DNA of 64,000 nucleotides, taken from contig DATMRS010000017.1 in NCBI GenBank assembly GCA_035566015.1, forward strand, positions 1 to 64,000. The letters run 5' to 3'. Position 1 is the first letter of the stretch. Each line of letters starts with the position of its first letter. The translations under genes and the position numbers were made by a program. This stretch comes from DATMRS01 sp035566015. GTDB taxonomy: Bacteria > Pseudomonadota > Alphaproteobacteria > Sphingomonadales > Sphingomonadaceae. Below are positions 51,936 through 59,965 of this stretch, piece after piece. The notes below the pieces were generated by a model. That model was not told where the DNA came from. It did no database searches and was given only the letters and a program-made list of their open reading frames with translations.

Positions 51936-52766
51936 ATGACCAGCATAGAAAGAAGGCCGGCCCTCCTCCAGTTGGGAGAAACGCCGGGAAAGGCGCAGCG
52001 GATTCTGGCCCGCGGCCAGAATTTCGTCGTCGAGCATATGATTGATGATGGCACCGGCCATTTCGGCTTTGCCTCAGCGACCGAAAGCATCCTGTTGCTC
52101 CCGACAGCGGCGGTAAGACTTTCCGGCGATCTGACCGCCGATCTTCCACGCCGGTCGATCGTCATCGTGCCGGCGGGCGCCTATGAGATGCGACTGGTGG
52201 AGGCAGGGGACCTATATCTCCTGTCGACCGACCGGCTGGATATCGACGATCGCCAGGAACTGAACGCCGATATGTACGCCGATCCGGATCCACGCGTCCG
52301 GCCGGTGGGACCACCCTTCAAGCGGGCCGGTACGTCCGAGGATATCCGGATATATCCGGTCGAGCAGATTCCCATCCCGCCGGACAATGGGCGGCTGCGC
52401 TTTCTTCAAAGCGAGACGATGAGCCTCAACTGGGTGGAATATAGCGGCACGCGCGGCCGCGACGCGCTGAGCCCTCACGCGCACGACGATTTCGAGCAGG
52501 CGTCGCTGGCGATCGAGGGTGATTTCGTTCACCATCTGCGAACGCCCTGGGGCCGCAACGCAGACTTATGGAGGGAGGATGAGCATGTCCCCGCCGGCGC
52601 GGGCAGCATCACGATCATCCCGCCGCACATAATCCATACGACCGAGGGCGTCGGCGATGGTCTGCATATTCTCGTCGATATCTTCGCGCCTCCTCGCCGT
52701 GATTTCATCGCGAAGAATTGGATATTCAATGCCCGGGATTATGCCGATCCAATGGAGGCCGCCTGA
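51936..52766 (+). CDS. Bicupin-like protein with one intact metal site
   Basis: This is a 276-residue protein. The C-terminal cupin (about 155-250) has ligands His181, His183 and Glu187 in SPHAHDDFEQAS and a distal His at 231 or 234 in IIPPHIIHTTEG. The N-terminal half (about 20-105) looks like a degenerate cupin with a PAGAYEM turn but without histidine ligands. Possible roles are sugar-acid or aromatic-intermediate isomerase or dioxygenase. No closer assignment is justified. It follows the flavin-reductase-like gene by 16 bases. Confidence 0.75.
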   Translation: MTSIERRPALLQLGETPGKAQRILARGQNFVVEHMIDDGTGHFGFASATESILLLPTAAVRLSGDLTADLPRRSIVIVPAGAYEMRLVEAGDLYLLSTDRLDIDDRQELNADMYADPDPRVRPVGPPFKRAGTSEDIRIYPVEQIPIPPDNGRLRFLQSETMSLNWVEYSGTRGRDALSPHAHDDFEQASLAIEGDFVHHLRTPWGRNADLWREDEHVPAGAGSITIIPPHIIHTTEGVGDGLHILVDIFAPPRRDFIAKNWIFNARDYADPMEAA

Positions 52767-52783
52767 TGTTTTCACGGAAACAT
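52766..52783. promoter_or_regulatory. Short inverted repeat after the cupin gene
   Basis: ATGTTT (52766-52771) and AAACAT (52778-52783) flank a 6-base loop right after the cupin stop, in the 135-base gap before the regulator gene. It could be an operator for the GntR regulator or a weak terminator. Confidence 0.25.
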
Positions 52784-52901
52784 GCGGGCTTTGTGCCCTG
52801 TCCGTACATATTTGCAATGCTGGTAAAGCTAATCCTCGATTATAGTACGCCCCCCCAGCAGCACGGCTGTTGATCGGGCAGAAGATCGAGGAGGTACTTT
52901 C

Positions 52902-53693
52902 TTGTCATCCGAGGAACCGACACCGATGCCTTCGAGCATAGCGGACAAATCCGGCGACTGGGGCAGCAGGCAGGCTGCGGAATTACGTAATCGTGGCGTG
53001 TCTCGCTACGTCCAGCTCGCCACGCTGTTCCGTCGTCGAATAGAGACGGGCGTCTGGGATGTGGGCGCGCGCATTCCCACGGTGAGCGAACTGGCGGTTT
53101 CCTGCGACGTAGCGCGCGAAACGGTTCGTCAGGCGCTCGACATTCTGGAGACAGAGGGTCTGATCCGGCGCTATCGCGCCAAAGGGACCTTCGTGACCGC
53201 CGCGCCGCGCGAACAGCTCTGGTGCCAGCTCGAAACCAACTTCCTGGGTCTGTTGCAGGCACGCGAAGGCGCCCAGATCGAACTGCTGGGCGAGGAGCGG
53301 AAGACGCAGATCAGCGGCAATATCGAATTCGGTGCGCTTGAACCCGCCTATCGCCGTCTGCAACGCCGCCACTGGCGCGATGAGCAGCCCTATATGATCG
53401 CGGACGTGTTCATTTCCGAAAAATGGGTCAATAAAATTCCCAGGGCCGCGTTCAGTAGCAAGACCGCGCTCAAGCTTGTCGCTGATATCAACGAATTGAA
53501 GATCAGCGATGTCGAGCAGATCATGACGATCAATGTCGCGGATCTGGAAGCATCGGAGGCGCTGCGAATCCCGCTCAATGCGCCGGTTGCCCAGATCGAA
53601 CGTTACGCGATCGATTCGAACGGCATGCTCGTCCTCTTCGCCCGTAATATCTATCGCGGCGACGTGGTTCGACTGAACATAAAATCCAAATAG
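52902..53693 (+). CDS. GntR family transcriptional regulator (HutC/UTRA type)
   Basis: The regulator has 263 residues from a TTG. A GAGGAGGT (52888-52895) six bases upstream supports this unusual start. The alternative is ATG 52926, which lacks such a site. The winged helix-turn-helix spans about 33-105, with RIPTVSELAVSCDVARETVRQALDILETEG and RRYRAKGTFVT. The C-terminal UTRA-type effector domain (about 125-260) would bind a small molecule, likely the pathway substrate or an intermediate. It probably controls the surrounding catabolic genes. Confidence 0.87.
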   Translation: MSSEEPTPMPSSIADKSGDWGSRQAAELRNRGVSRYVQLATLFRRRIETGVWDVGARIPTVSELAVSCDVARETVRQALDILETEGLIRRYRAKGTFVTAAPREQLWCQLETNFLGLLQAREGAQIELLGEERKTQISGNIEFGALEPAYRRLQRRHWRDEQPYMIADVFISEKWVNKIPRAAFSSKTALKLVADINELKISDVEQIMTINVADLEASEALRIPLNAPVAQIERYAIDSNGMLVLFARNIYRGDVVRLNIKSK

Positions 53694-53720
53694 GATAAGA
53701 AAGCCGAGACACGCGACGTC

Positions 53721-54437
53721 ATGAACAAAATCTATCCCTCGGCGCAAGCCGCCCTCGAAGGCGTGGCTTTCGACGGCATGACGCTGATGTCGGGCGGTTT
53801 CGGCCTGACGGGCAATCCGGAAAATCTAATCACGGGCCTGCTGGAAACCGGCGTGCGCGGCCTCACCGTCATTTCGAACAATTGTGGCGCCGAAGGCTTC
53901 GGTCTGTGGGCGCTGCTCAACAACGGACAGATCGCCAAGATGGTGTCGTCCTATATCGGCAACAACCAGCTCTTCGCCGACCTTTATTTGCGGGGAGAAC
54001 TGGAGCTGGAGCTTAATCCTCAGGGCACGTTGGCCGAGCGGATAAGGGCGGGGGGCGCCGGAATCGCGGCTTTCTATACGCGAACGGGGGTCGGCACAAT
54101 CGTCGCGGCCGGAAAGCCGACCGAGGACTTCAACGGGGAAACCTATGTCCGCGAAACCTGCCTCACCGCCGATCTCGCCATTGTGAAGGCCTGGAAGGGC
54201 GATCCCGCCGGGAACCTCGTCTATCGAAAGACCGCGCGCAACTTCAATCCCGACATGGCCACCGCCGCCAAGGTGACGATCGCCGAAGTCGAGGAGCTCG
54301 TGCCCGCCGGCGCGCTCGATCCCGATCAGGTCCATACGCCCGGCATCTATGTCGACCGCCTGATCCAGGGCGAGCATTACGAGAAACGGATCGAGTTCCG
54401 GACAATCCGGGCGCGGCCCGACGCCATGCAATCTTGA
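53721..54437 (+). CDS. 3-oxoacid CoA-transferase subunit A (orphan)
   Basis: This is a 238-residue subunit A of the succinyl-CoA:3-ketoacid / 3-oxoadipate CoA-transferase family. It contains TLMSGGFGLTGNPENLI, ISNNCGAEGFGLWALL, VSSYIGNNQLFADLYLRGELELELNPQGTLAERIRAGG (in part) and VDRLIQGEHYEKRIEFRT. The catalytic glutamate of these enzymes is in subunit B, which normally follows directly. Here a thiolase gene comes 40 bases later and no B gene is in the window. The A subunit is therefore inactive unless a B partner is encoded elsewhere. Confidence 0.9.
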   Translation: MNKIYPSAQAALEGVAFDGMTLMSGGFGLTGNPENLITGLLETGVRGLTVISNNCGAEGFGLWALLNNGQIAKMVSSYIGNNQLFADLYLRGELELELNPQGTLAERIRAGGAGIAAFYTRTGVGTIVAAGKPTEDFNGETYVRETCLTADLAIVKAWKGDPAGNLVYRKTARNFNPDMATAAKVTIAEVEELVPAGALDPDQVHTPGIYVDRLIQGEHYEKRIEFRTIRARPDAMQS

Positions 54438-54477
54438 AAGAGGACGACGCATAGCGCCGTCTAAACAGGGCACCGAC

Positions 54478-55683
54478 ATGAAAGACGCGTTCATCTGTGA
54501 CGGCATACGCACGCCCATCGGCCGTTATGGCGGTTCGCTGGCGACGGTGCGGGCCGACGATCTTGCCACCCTGCCCCTCAAGGCGCTGGCGGGGCGGAAT
54601 GGCGGGGTCGACTGGGGCGCGGTGGACGACGTCATTTTCGGCTGCGCCAATCAGGCGGGCGAGGACAATCGCAACGTGGCGCGGATGGCCACCCTACTGG
54701 CGGGATGGGGCGACGGCGTCACCGGAACGACGGTCAACCGCCTGTGCGGCTCCGGCCTCGACGCCCTCGCCATCGCCGCCCGACAGATACGTTGCGGGGA
54801 GGCCGACCTGATCGTCGCCGGCGGCGTGGAAAGCATGAGCCGCGCACCTTTCGTCCTGCCGAAGGTCGACAAGGCGTTCGGCAGGGGCGCAACGCTCTAT
54901 GACACGACGATCGGCTGGCGCTTCGTCAATCCGCTCATGGTAGCGGCGTTCGGCACCGACTCTATGTCCGAGACGGCCGAGAATGTGGCCGACGATTTCA
55001 ACATCAGCCGCGAGGATCAGGACCGGTTCGCGCTCGAAAGCCAGCGACGCGCGGCGGCGGCCCAGGCCAGCGGCCGCCTTGATCGAGAGATCGTTCCGGT
55101 TTCGCTGCCGCAAAAAAACGCTGCGCCGTTCCTCTTCTCGCAGGACGAGCATCCCCGTTCGACCAGTCCGGAGGCGCTTGCCCGGCTGAAGCCGATCGTC
55201 CGGCCGAACGGAACGATCACCGCAGGCAATGCGTCGGGCGTGAACGACGGCGCGGCCGCGTTGATCGTCGCCAGCGAAGAGGGCGTTCGCAGGCATGGTC
55301 TGACACCACGCGCCCGGATCCTCGGCGCGGCAACTGCCGGGGTACCGCCGCGCATCATGGGCATGGGCCCCGCCCCCGCTTCGGAAAAGCTGCTCTCCCG
55401 GCTCGGCATCGCAATCGGCGATGTTGAGGTGATCGAACTCAACGAGGCTTTCGCCAGTCAGGCGCTCGCCGTTCTGCGCCGGCTCGGCCTGCCCGACAAT
55501 GCGGAACATGTGAACCCGAACGGAGGCGCGATCGCGCTCGGTCATCCGCTCGGCATGTCGGGCGCGCGGCTCGCCCTCACCGCCACCGAAGAGCTGGTGC
55601 AGCGCGACGCCCGCCTCGCTTTGTGCACGATGTGCATCGGCGTCGGCCAAGGTATCGCGATGATGATCGAACGCGCGCGCTAA
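54478..55683 (+). CDS. Acetyl-CoA acyltransferase (3-oxoadipyl-CoA thiolase-like)
   Basis: This is a 401-residue degradative thiolase. The nucleophile is Cys90 in NRLCGSGLDA, NEAFASQAL is the Asn-Glu-Ala-Phe motif, His is in GGAIALGHPLGMSGAR and the second cysteine is Cys386 in LCTMCIGVGQG. It is close in pattern to PcaF/PaaJ, which cleave 3-oxoadipyl-CoA to succinyl-CoA and acetyl-CoA. The GGVESMSRAPFVLPK stretch is also typical. With the upstream CoA-transferase subunit it would form the last two steps of a beta-ketoadipate-like route. Confidence 0.92.
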   Translation: MKDAFICDGIRTPIGRYGGSLATVRADDLATLPLKALAGRNGGVDWGAVDDVIFGCANQAGEDNRNVARMATLLAGWGDGVTGTTVNRLCGSGLDALAIAARQIRCGEADLIVAGGVESMSRAPFVLPKVDKAFGRGATLYDTTIGWRFVNPLMVAAFGTDSMSETAENVADDFNISREDQDRFALESQRRAAAAQASGRLDREIVPVSLPQKNAAPFLFSQDEHPRSTSPEALARLKPIVRPNGTITAGNASGVNDGAAALIVASEEGVRRHGLTPRARILGAATAGVPPRIMGMGPAPASEKLLSRLGIAIGDVEVIELNEAFASQALAVLRRLGLPDNAEHVNPNGGAIALGHPLGMSGARLALTATEELVQRDARLALCTMCIGVGQGIAMMIERAR

Positions 55684-55687
55684 GCCT

Positions 55688-57817
55688 CTACTGCGCCGCT
55701 GCCCGGCTGGGATCGGCTATGAAGGTTTTCGGCCGCGTCGGCGCGGGATCGCCGTCCGCCTTCAACTTTTCGGCCTGGGCCGAAACATAGCCGCGGATCA
55801 TGTCGATCTCGTCGGGGGCGAGAATTTTGCCCCAGCCGATCATGCCGTTGTCCTCAAGAAGGCCGTCATGAACGATCTGCTGCCACAAATCCTTTTCGGG
55901 TAGAGCCGCCGAACGGCGAAGGTCCGGAACGATATTGGGAGATCGCGCGCCGCCCGAATGACAGCGGGCGCAGTTGCGCGCGAACAGCGCGCCGCCTTGT
56001 TCAATCTGCGCCTGCGTCCAGTGGTCGGAAGCAGGATTGGCCGGGGGCGCCTTGCCCGGATCGGGCGGCAGCTTGGCCTTGCCGTCCAGACGGAACACGA
56101 CGACGCGGCCGGGCTGCGGGGCATAGGAAACCTTGGAAGCCCCGGTGAGCATCGTCGGCCCGCCCGCCCCGCTGACGACCGCAAGATATTGCACGCCATC
56201 GATGCTGTAGGTGATCGGCGCCGGCATAGCGAAGTTCGGCATCGGATAGGACCATAGCTCCTTGCCATCGGTGGCCCGGTAAGCGGCCATCTCGCCGACC
56301 ACGTCGCCGCGCGACTCGAACACCAGTCCGCCAGCGGTGGCGAGTGCGCCGCCGCCGGAAAACTCCTTTTTCCAGACGGTCTTGCCGGTCGCCGGATCGA
56401 AGGCGATGAAATAGGTCCGTGCGCCAATCGGCCGCGACAGGACGCCCGTGTTGGACGGCCCGCCGTCGACCTTCCTGAAATCGTCCATGGCCTGCATATA
56501 CTGGCTGTTCTCGGACGTCGTCAGATAGACAAGGCCGGTCTTCGGATCATAGGCCATCGGCGCGACCCCATGAGCGCCCCCCAGCCCCGGGCTGAGCAGG
56601 AACGGCCCATGTTCGTAGCGCGAATTGGGCGTATCGACCGGACGGCCGGTCGCCAGATCGATACGCTTCGCCCACGTGATCCCTTTCACGAACGGATTGG
56701 CGGACAGAAGCTTCCCGGTGCGCCGGTCGATAATATAGAAAAAGCCGTTCTTGGGCGCATGGAACAGCACCTTGCGCATCTTACCGCCGATCTTCATCTC
56801 CGTCTGCACGATCGGCTGGACCGAATTATAGTCCCAGCTTTCCGCCGGATTTTCCTGATAATGCCAGACATATTTGCCCGTATCGGCGTCGATCGCGACG
56901 ATCGAGCACAGGAATAGGTTGTCCCCCTGCCGGTTCGAACGGACCTGATAGTTCCACGGTGAGCCGTTGCCGGTGCCGATGTAAATCTGGTTCAGGTCCG
57001 GATCGTAGGATATCGCATTCCAGGCGGTGCCGCCGCCGCCATATTTGTACCATTCGCCGTGCCAGGTCGGCTCGACGAGGCTTTTCATGATCGGGTCGGA
57101 TGCCGCGCCGTCGGGCGGCGCCTTGGGATCGCCCGGCACCGTATAGAAGCGCCAGACCATCTTGCCGGTCTGCGCGTCATAGGCGCTGACATAGCCGCGC
57201 ACGCCGAAATCGGCCCCGCCATTGCCGATGATCACCTTGCCCCGGGCGATGCGCGGCGCACCCGTTATCGCGTACATCTGCTTGGGATCGGTCGTCTGCA
57301 CGCTCCAGACCGGTTTGCCCGTTCGGGCGTCTACGGCGATCAGGCGTCCGTCGATCGTGCCGATATAGACCTTGCCGTCGTAGACGGCCGCGCCCCGGTT
57401 GACGACGTCGCAGCACGCGCGCACGCCCAGCTTGCCGGGCACCTTGGGATCGTAGAACCAGAGCTGTTTGCCGGTCCTGGCGTCGAGCGCATAGAGCTTG
57501 CTCCACGCCGTGCTGACATACATCACGCCGTCCACGACCAGCGGCTCGGACTCCTGTCCTCGTGTCGTATCGAGCTCGAAATACCAGGCGGGCACGAGCC
57601 GGCTGACATTGCTTTGGTTGATCTGGTCGAGCGTGGAATAATATTGGCCGTAATAGGTGCCCCCGTTCACTAGCCAGCTTTCCGGTTCCTCAGCGGCATG
57701 CACCATACGCGCGTCGGTCAGCGCGGCCGAGCCGTAGGAGGTATCGCCCCGATGATCGCCGGCTCCCGCAAGGACCACCGCGAAGGCCGCGGCCATAAAG
57801 ATACGAACACCTTCCAT
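55688..57817 (-). CDS. PQQ-dependent quinohaemoprotein alcohol dehydrogenase
   Basis: Periplasmic type II PQQ-dehydrogenase, 709 residues from ATG 57817, with signal peptide (FMAAAFAVVLAGAG). It has an eight-bladed propeller with repeated W-motifs, vicinal Cys135-Cys136 (RACCDVVN) and catalytic Asp329 (ESWDYNS). A C-terminal cytochrome c domain carries CARCH (616-620) and axial Met659 (DNGMIGWG). The residue two after the catalytic Asp is Asn, not the Asp of lanthanide-dependent enzymes, so calcium is expected. It oxidises an alcohol or aldehyde and passes electrons to the respiratory chain. No pqq biosynthesis genes are in the window. Confidence 0.93.
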   Translation of the reverse strand: MEGVRIFMAAAFAVVLAGAGDHRGDTSYGSAALTDARMVHAAEEPESWLVNGGTYYGQYYSTLDQINQSNVSRLVPAWYFELDTTRGQESEPLVVDGVMYVSTAWSKLYALDARTGKQLWFYDPKVPGKLGVRACCDVVNRGAAVYDGKVYIGTIDGRLIAVDARTGKPVWSVQTTDPKQMYAITGAPRIARGKVIIGNGGADFGVRGYVSAYDAQTGKMVWRFYTVPGDPKAPPDGAASDPIMKSLVEPTWHGEWYKYGGGGTAWNAISYDPDLNQIYIGTGNGSPWNYQVRSNRQGDNLFLCSIVAIDADTGKYVWHYQENPAESWDYNSVQPIVQTEMKIGGKMRKVLFHAPKNGFFYIIDRRTGKLLSANPFVKGITWAKRIDLATGRPVDTPNSRYEHGPFLLSPGLGGAHGVAPMAYDPKTGLVYLTTSENSQYMQAMDDFRKVDGGPSNTGVLSRPIGARTYFIAFDPATGKTVWKKEFSGGGALATAGGLVFESRGDVVGEMAAYRATDGKELWSYPMPNFAMPAPITYSIDGVQYLAVVSGAGGPTMLTGASKVSYAPQPGRVVVFRLDGKAKLPPDPGKAPPANPASDHWTQAQIEQGGALFARNCARCHSGGARSPNIVPDLRRSAALPEKDLWQQIVHDGLLEDNGMIGWGKILAPDEIDMIRGYVSAQAEKLKADGDPAPTRPKTFIADPSRAAAQ

Positions 57818-57873
57818 AGGGCGATCCTGTCTGTAATCATGGATGGGCATCAGCGCGGCCGGCGATCGGCCAG

Positions 57874-58725
57874 TCAGGCGAGCGGCTCGCCTTCGAAGGT
57901 GATCCTGTGCATCAGACGCCGCTCGCCCTGATAATCGTTCGCCGCATAATGCCAGGCGGTGATATTGTCCCAGAAAGCCACCGAGCCCTCGTCCCAATGG
58001 AAGCGGCAGAAAAACTCGGCACGCTCACGTGCATAACTGTAGAGATATTGCAGCAGCGGCTGGCTTTCGGCTTCGCTCCAGCCTTCGAAATGCTTGGTGT
58101 AGGCCGCGTTGACGTAGAGGCTTTTGCGGCCGTTCACCGGATGCGTCACCACGACCGGATGCACCGCTTTCTCTTCATCCTGGTCGGTGTTGATCAGCCC
58201 ACCGCCGCTCTTGGCGAAACGGTAGCCGCTGTTGGAATGCACCGCCCTCAGACGCGATAGCGTTGCCTTGAGCCCCTCCGACAACGACTCATAAACGGCC
58301 GCCATGTTCAGGAACAAGGTGTCGCCACCGACGGGCGGCAATTCGCGCGCCACGAGTATCGAGCCGGTCGGCGGTTCGGCATAGAAGGACCCATCGGTGT
58401 GCCACGCTCCGCCGATGTTTGTCGTCTGCTGCTCTTCCTTCCGCACTTCGGACATGTGGGGATAGCCCTCCACCGTCTTGACGAAGCGCACCTTTTTCAC
58501 CGGGCCGAAGTGCCGCGCGAACCGATCGTGATCCGTCGGCGTCAGCGACTGCCCGCGAAAAAAGGCGACGCCATAATCGGCGGTGGCGCGGCGGATCGCG
58601 GCATAGGCCTCCTCGGGAAGCGGCTTCGACAAATCCAGACCGAGGATTTCCACCCCGCAATGGCCGGTTACGGGCCGGATATCGAGGATACCGTCATATT
58701 TTCCTTCATTCTGTCCATGTGCCAT
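57874..58725 (-). CDS. TauD/TfdA family Fe(II)/2OG dioxygenase 2
   Basis: This is a 283-residue dioxygenase of TauD length. The facial triad is His109-x-Asp111 (GAWHTDGSF) and His259 (TAWHYAANDYQGERRLMHR), with 2OG-binding Arg270. The FFRGQSLTPTDHDRFARHFGP region matches taurine/2,4-D type enzymes, which also include (R/S)-phenoxypropionate dioxygenases in sphingomonads. It is not homologous in detail to dioxygenase 1. It lies between enolase-superfamily enzyme 2 and the PQQ dehydrogenase on one transcript. The substrate is unknown. Confidence 0.9.
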   Translation of the reverse strand: MAHGQNEGKYDGILDIRPVTGHCGVEILGLDLSKPLPEEAYAAIRRATADYGVAFFRGQSLTPTDHDRFARHFGPVKKVRFVKTVEGYPHMSEVRKEEQQTTNIGGAWHTDGSFYAEPPTGSILVARELPPVGGDTLFLNMAAVYESLSEGLKATLSRLRAVHSNSGYRFAKSGGGLINTDQDEEKAVHPVVVTHPVNGRKSLYVNAAYTKHFEGWSEAESQPLLQYLYSYARERAEFFCRFHWDEGSVAFWDNITAWHYAANDYQGERRLMHRITFEGEPLA

Positions 58726-58763
58726 GGCTCGATCCTCAATAATGTGATTGCTAGTCGAACCCG

Positions 58764-59951
58764 TTATCGCGCGCCTTTGCGGGGATGCGCCTTCAGGGCT
58801 TCTTCATTGATCTCGACGCCCCATCCGGGCCCCTGCGGAACGTTGATCGCGCCGTCTTCCAGAGCCGGCAGCGCGCTGAACACATCCTTCGCCCACGGAA
58901 CGATATCGGCATCGAATTCCAATATCCGGAGATTGGGAATGACGGCGGCGAAGTGCGCGCCCATCATCGCGTGGAAGGGGCTGCCCGCGGTATGGACCGC
59001 CACATTGACCTGGAAGCTGTCCGCCAGGCTCGCCATGCGCACCGCCTCGGGCATGCCGTTCCACATCATGTCGATGATCGCGACGTCGACAGCCTGATGC
59101 TGGAGATAGGGCAAGAGATGCCGGCGTCCATATATCGCCTCGAGCGAGGCGATCGGCGTCCGCGTCGACCGTCTTATATCCGCCAATGCGGCGGGCTCAT
59201 ACAGGTCGAACTCCAGCCAATCCGGATCGAACCCCTCCAACGCGCGCGCGATCCGGCGGAAACCTTCCGGCCTGAACGAGAAATTGAGATCGAGCATCAG
59301 GCCGGTGTCGGGGCCCGCCCCTTCGCGCATCACCTCCAACTGGCGGAGAAGCGCCTTGAGCGTCTGGGCATCCAAGTTGCGGGCGGGATCGCTATTGCGA
59401 CGGCCGAGATTGGGGCCGAGCGTGCCGTCGGGCTGATCGAACATCATCAGGTTGGTCTTGAAACTACCGATGCCCCTTGCGGGTACCTCGGCGGCGACAC
59501 GGCGCAGATCGTCGAGCCGGCGTACCGGCGTTACCCCCATGGCCTTTTCGAACAGATCGGGTACCATCGCGCGATAGAGGCCGCAATGCGACCAGTAAAC
59601 CGGCGTGCGATCGCGGACTTTTCCGCCGAAAAGATCCCAGACGGGCACACCCAGCGCCTTGGCCTTGATATCCAAACACGCATTTTCGATCGCCGCCGCC
59701 GCCCGCATGTTCAGCCCGCCATCGTTGAGGCGGATGGCGGTTTCCAGCGCCGCGCCGATCCTGCCCGTCTGCCGCGGGTCCTGGCCGATCAGCGGGCCCG
59801 CGAGGGCGTGGATTACCGCCGGCAGCGCCGCCACCCGCAGGCCGGTAAATTCGGACCAGCCGACCAATCCTTCGTCGGTCGTGATCTTAAGGAACGACCA
59901 GGTCTGCCAGCCGCCGTCGGCGTGGAAATCCTCAACTTTGGCAATACGCAT
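58764..59951 (-). CDS. Enolase-superfamily enzyme 2 (mandelate racemase / muconate lactonizing group)
   Basis: This is a 395-residue enzyme. Metal ligands are Asp221 (LMLDLNFSF), Glu247 (DWLEFDLYEP) and Glu271 (IASLEAIYG). Base candidates are Lys165 in GSFKTNLMMFD and His320 in VAVHTAGSP, with Asp294 (AIIDMMWNG) as its partner. The spacing fits the mandelate-racemase subgroup (acid-sugar dehydratases and relatives) more than muconate cycloisomerases. It shares little detailed sequence with enzyme 1. It lies 38 bases upstream of the TauD-type gene and 14 bases after the TonB receptor stop. Confidence 0.87.
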   Translation of the reverse strand: MRIAKVEDFHADGGWQTWSFLKITTDEGLVGWSEFTGLRVAALPAVIHALAGPLIGQDPRQTGRIGAALETAIRLNDGGLNMRAAAAIENACLDIKAKALGVPVWDLFGGKVRDRTPVYWSHCGLYRAMVPDLFEKAMGVTPVRRLDDLRRVAAEVPARGIGSFKTNLMMFDQPDGTLGPNLGRRNSDPARNLDAQTLKALLRQLEVMREGAGPDTGLMLDLNFSFRPEGFRRIARALEGFDPDWLEFDLYEPAALADIRRSTRTPIASLEAIYGRRHLLPYLQHQAVDVAIIDMMWNGMPEAVRMASLADSFQVNVAVHTAGSPFHAMMGAHFAAVIPNLRILEFDADIVPWAKDVFSALPALEDGAINVPQGPGWGVEINEEALKAHPRKGAR

Positions 59952-59965
59952 CGTGCCGAGCCCCG

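Noticed and set aside
52812..52846. TTGCAA and TATAGT as a promoter for the GntR gene
   Set aside because: The spacer is 23 bases, too long for a standard sigma-70 type promoter.
57818..57997. Extended start for the PQQ dehydrogenase
   Set aside because: It would overlap the TauD-type gene and bury the signal peptide. The ATG at 57817 starts a normal signal sequence.
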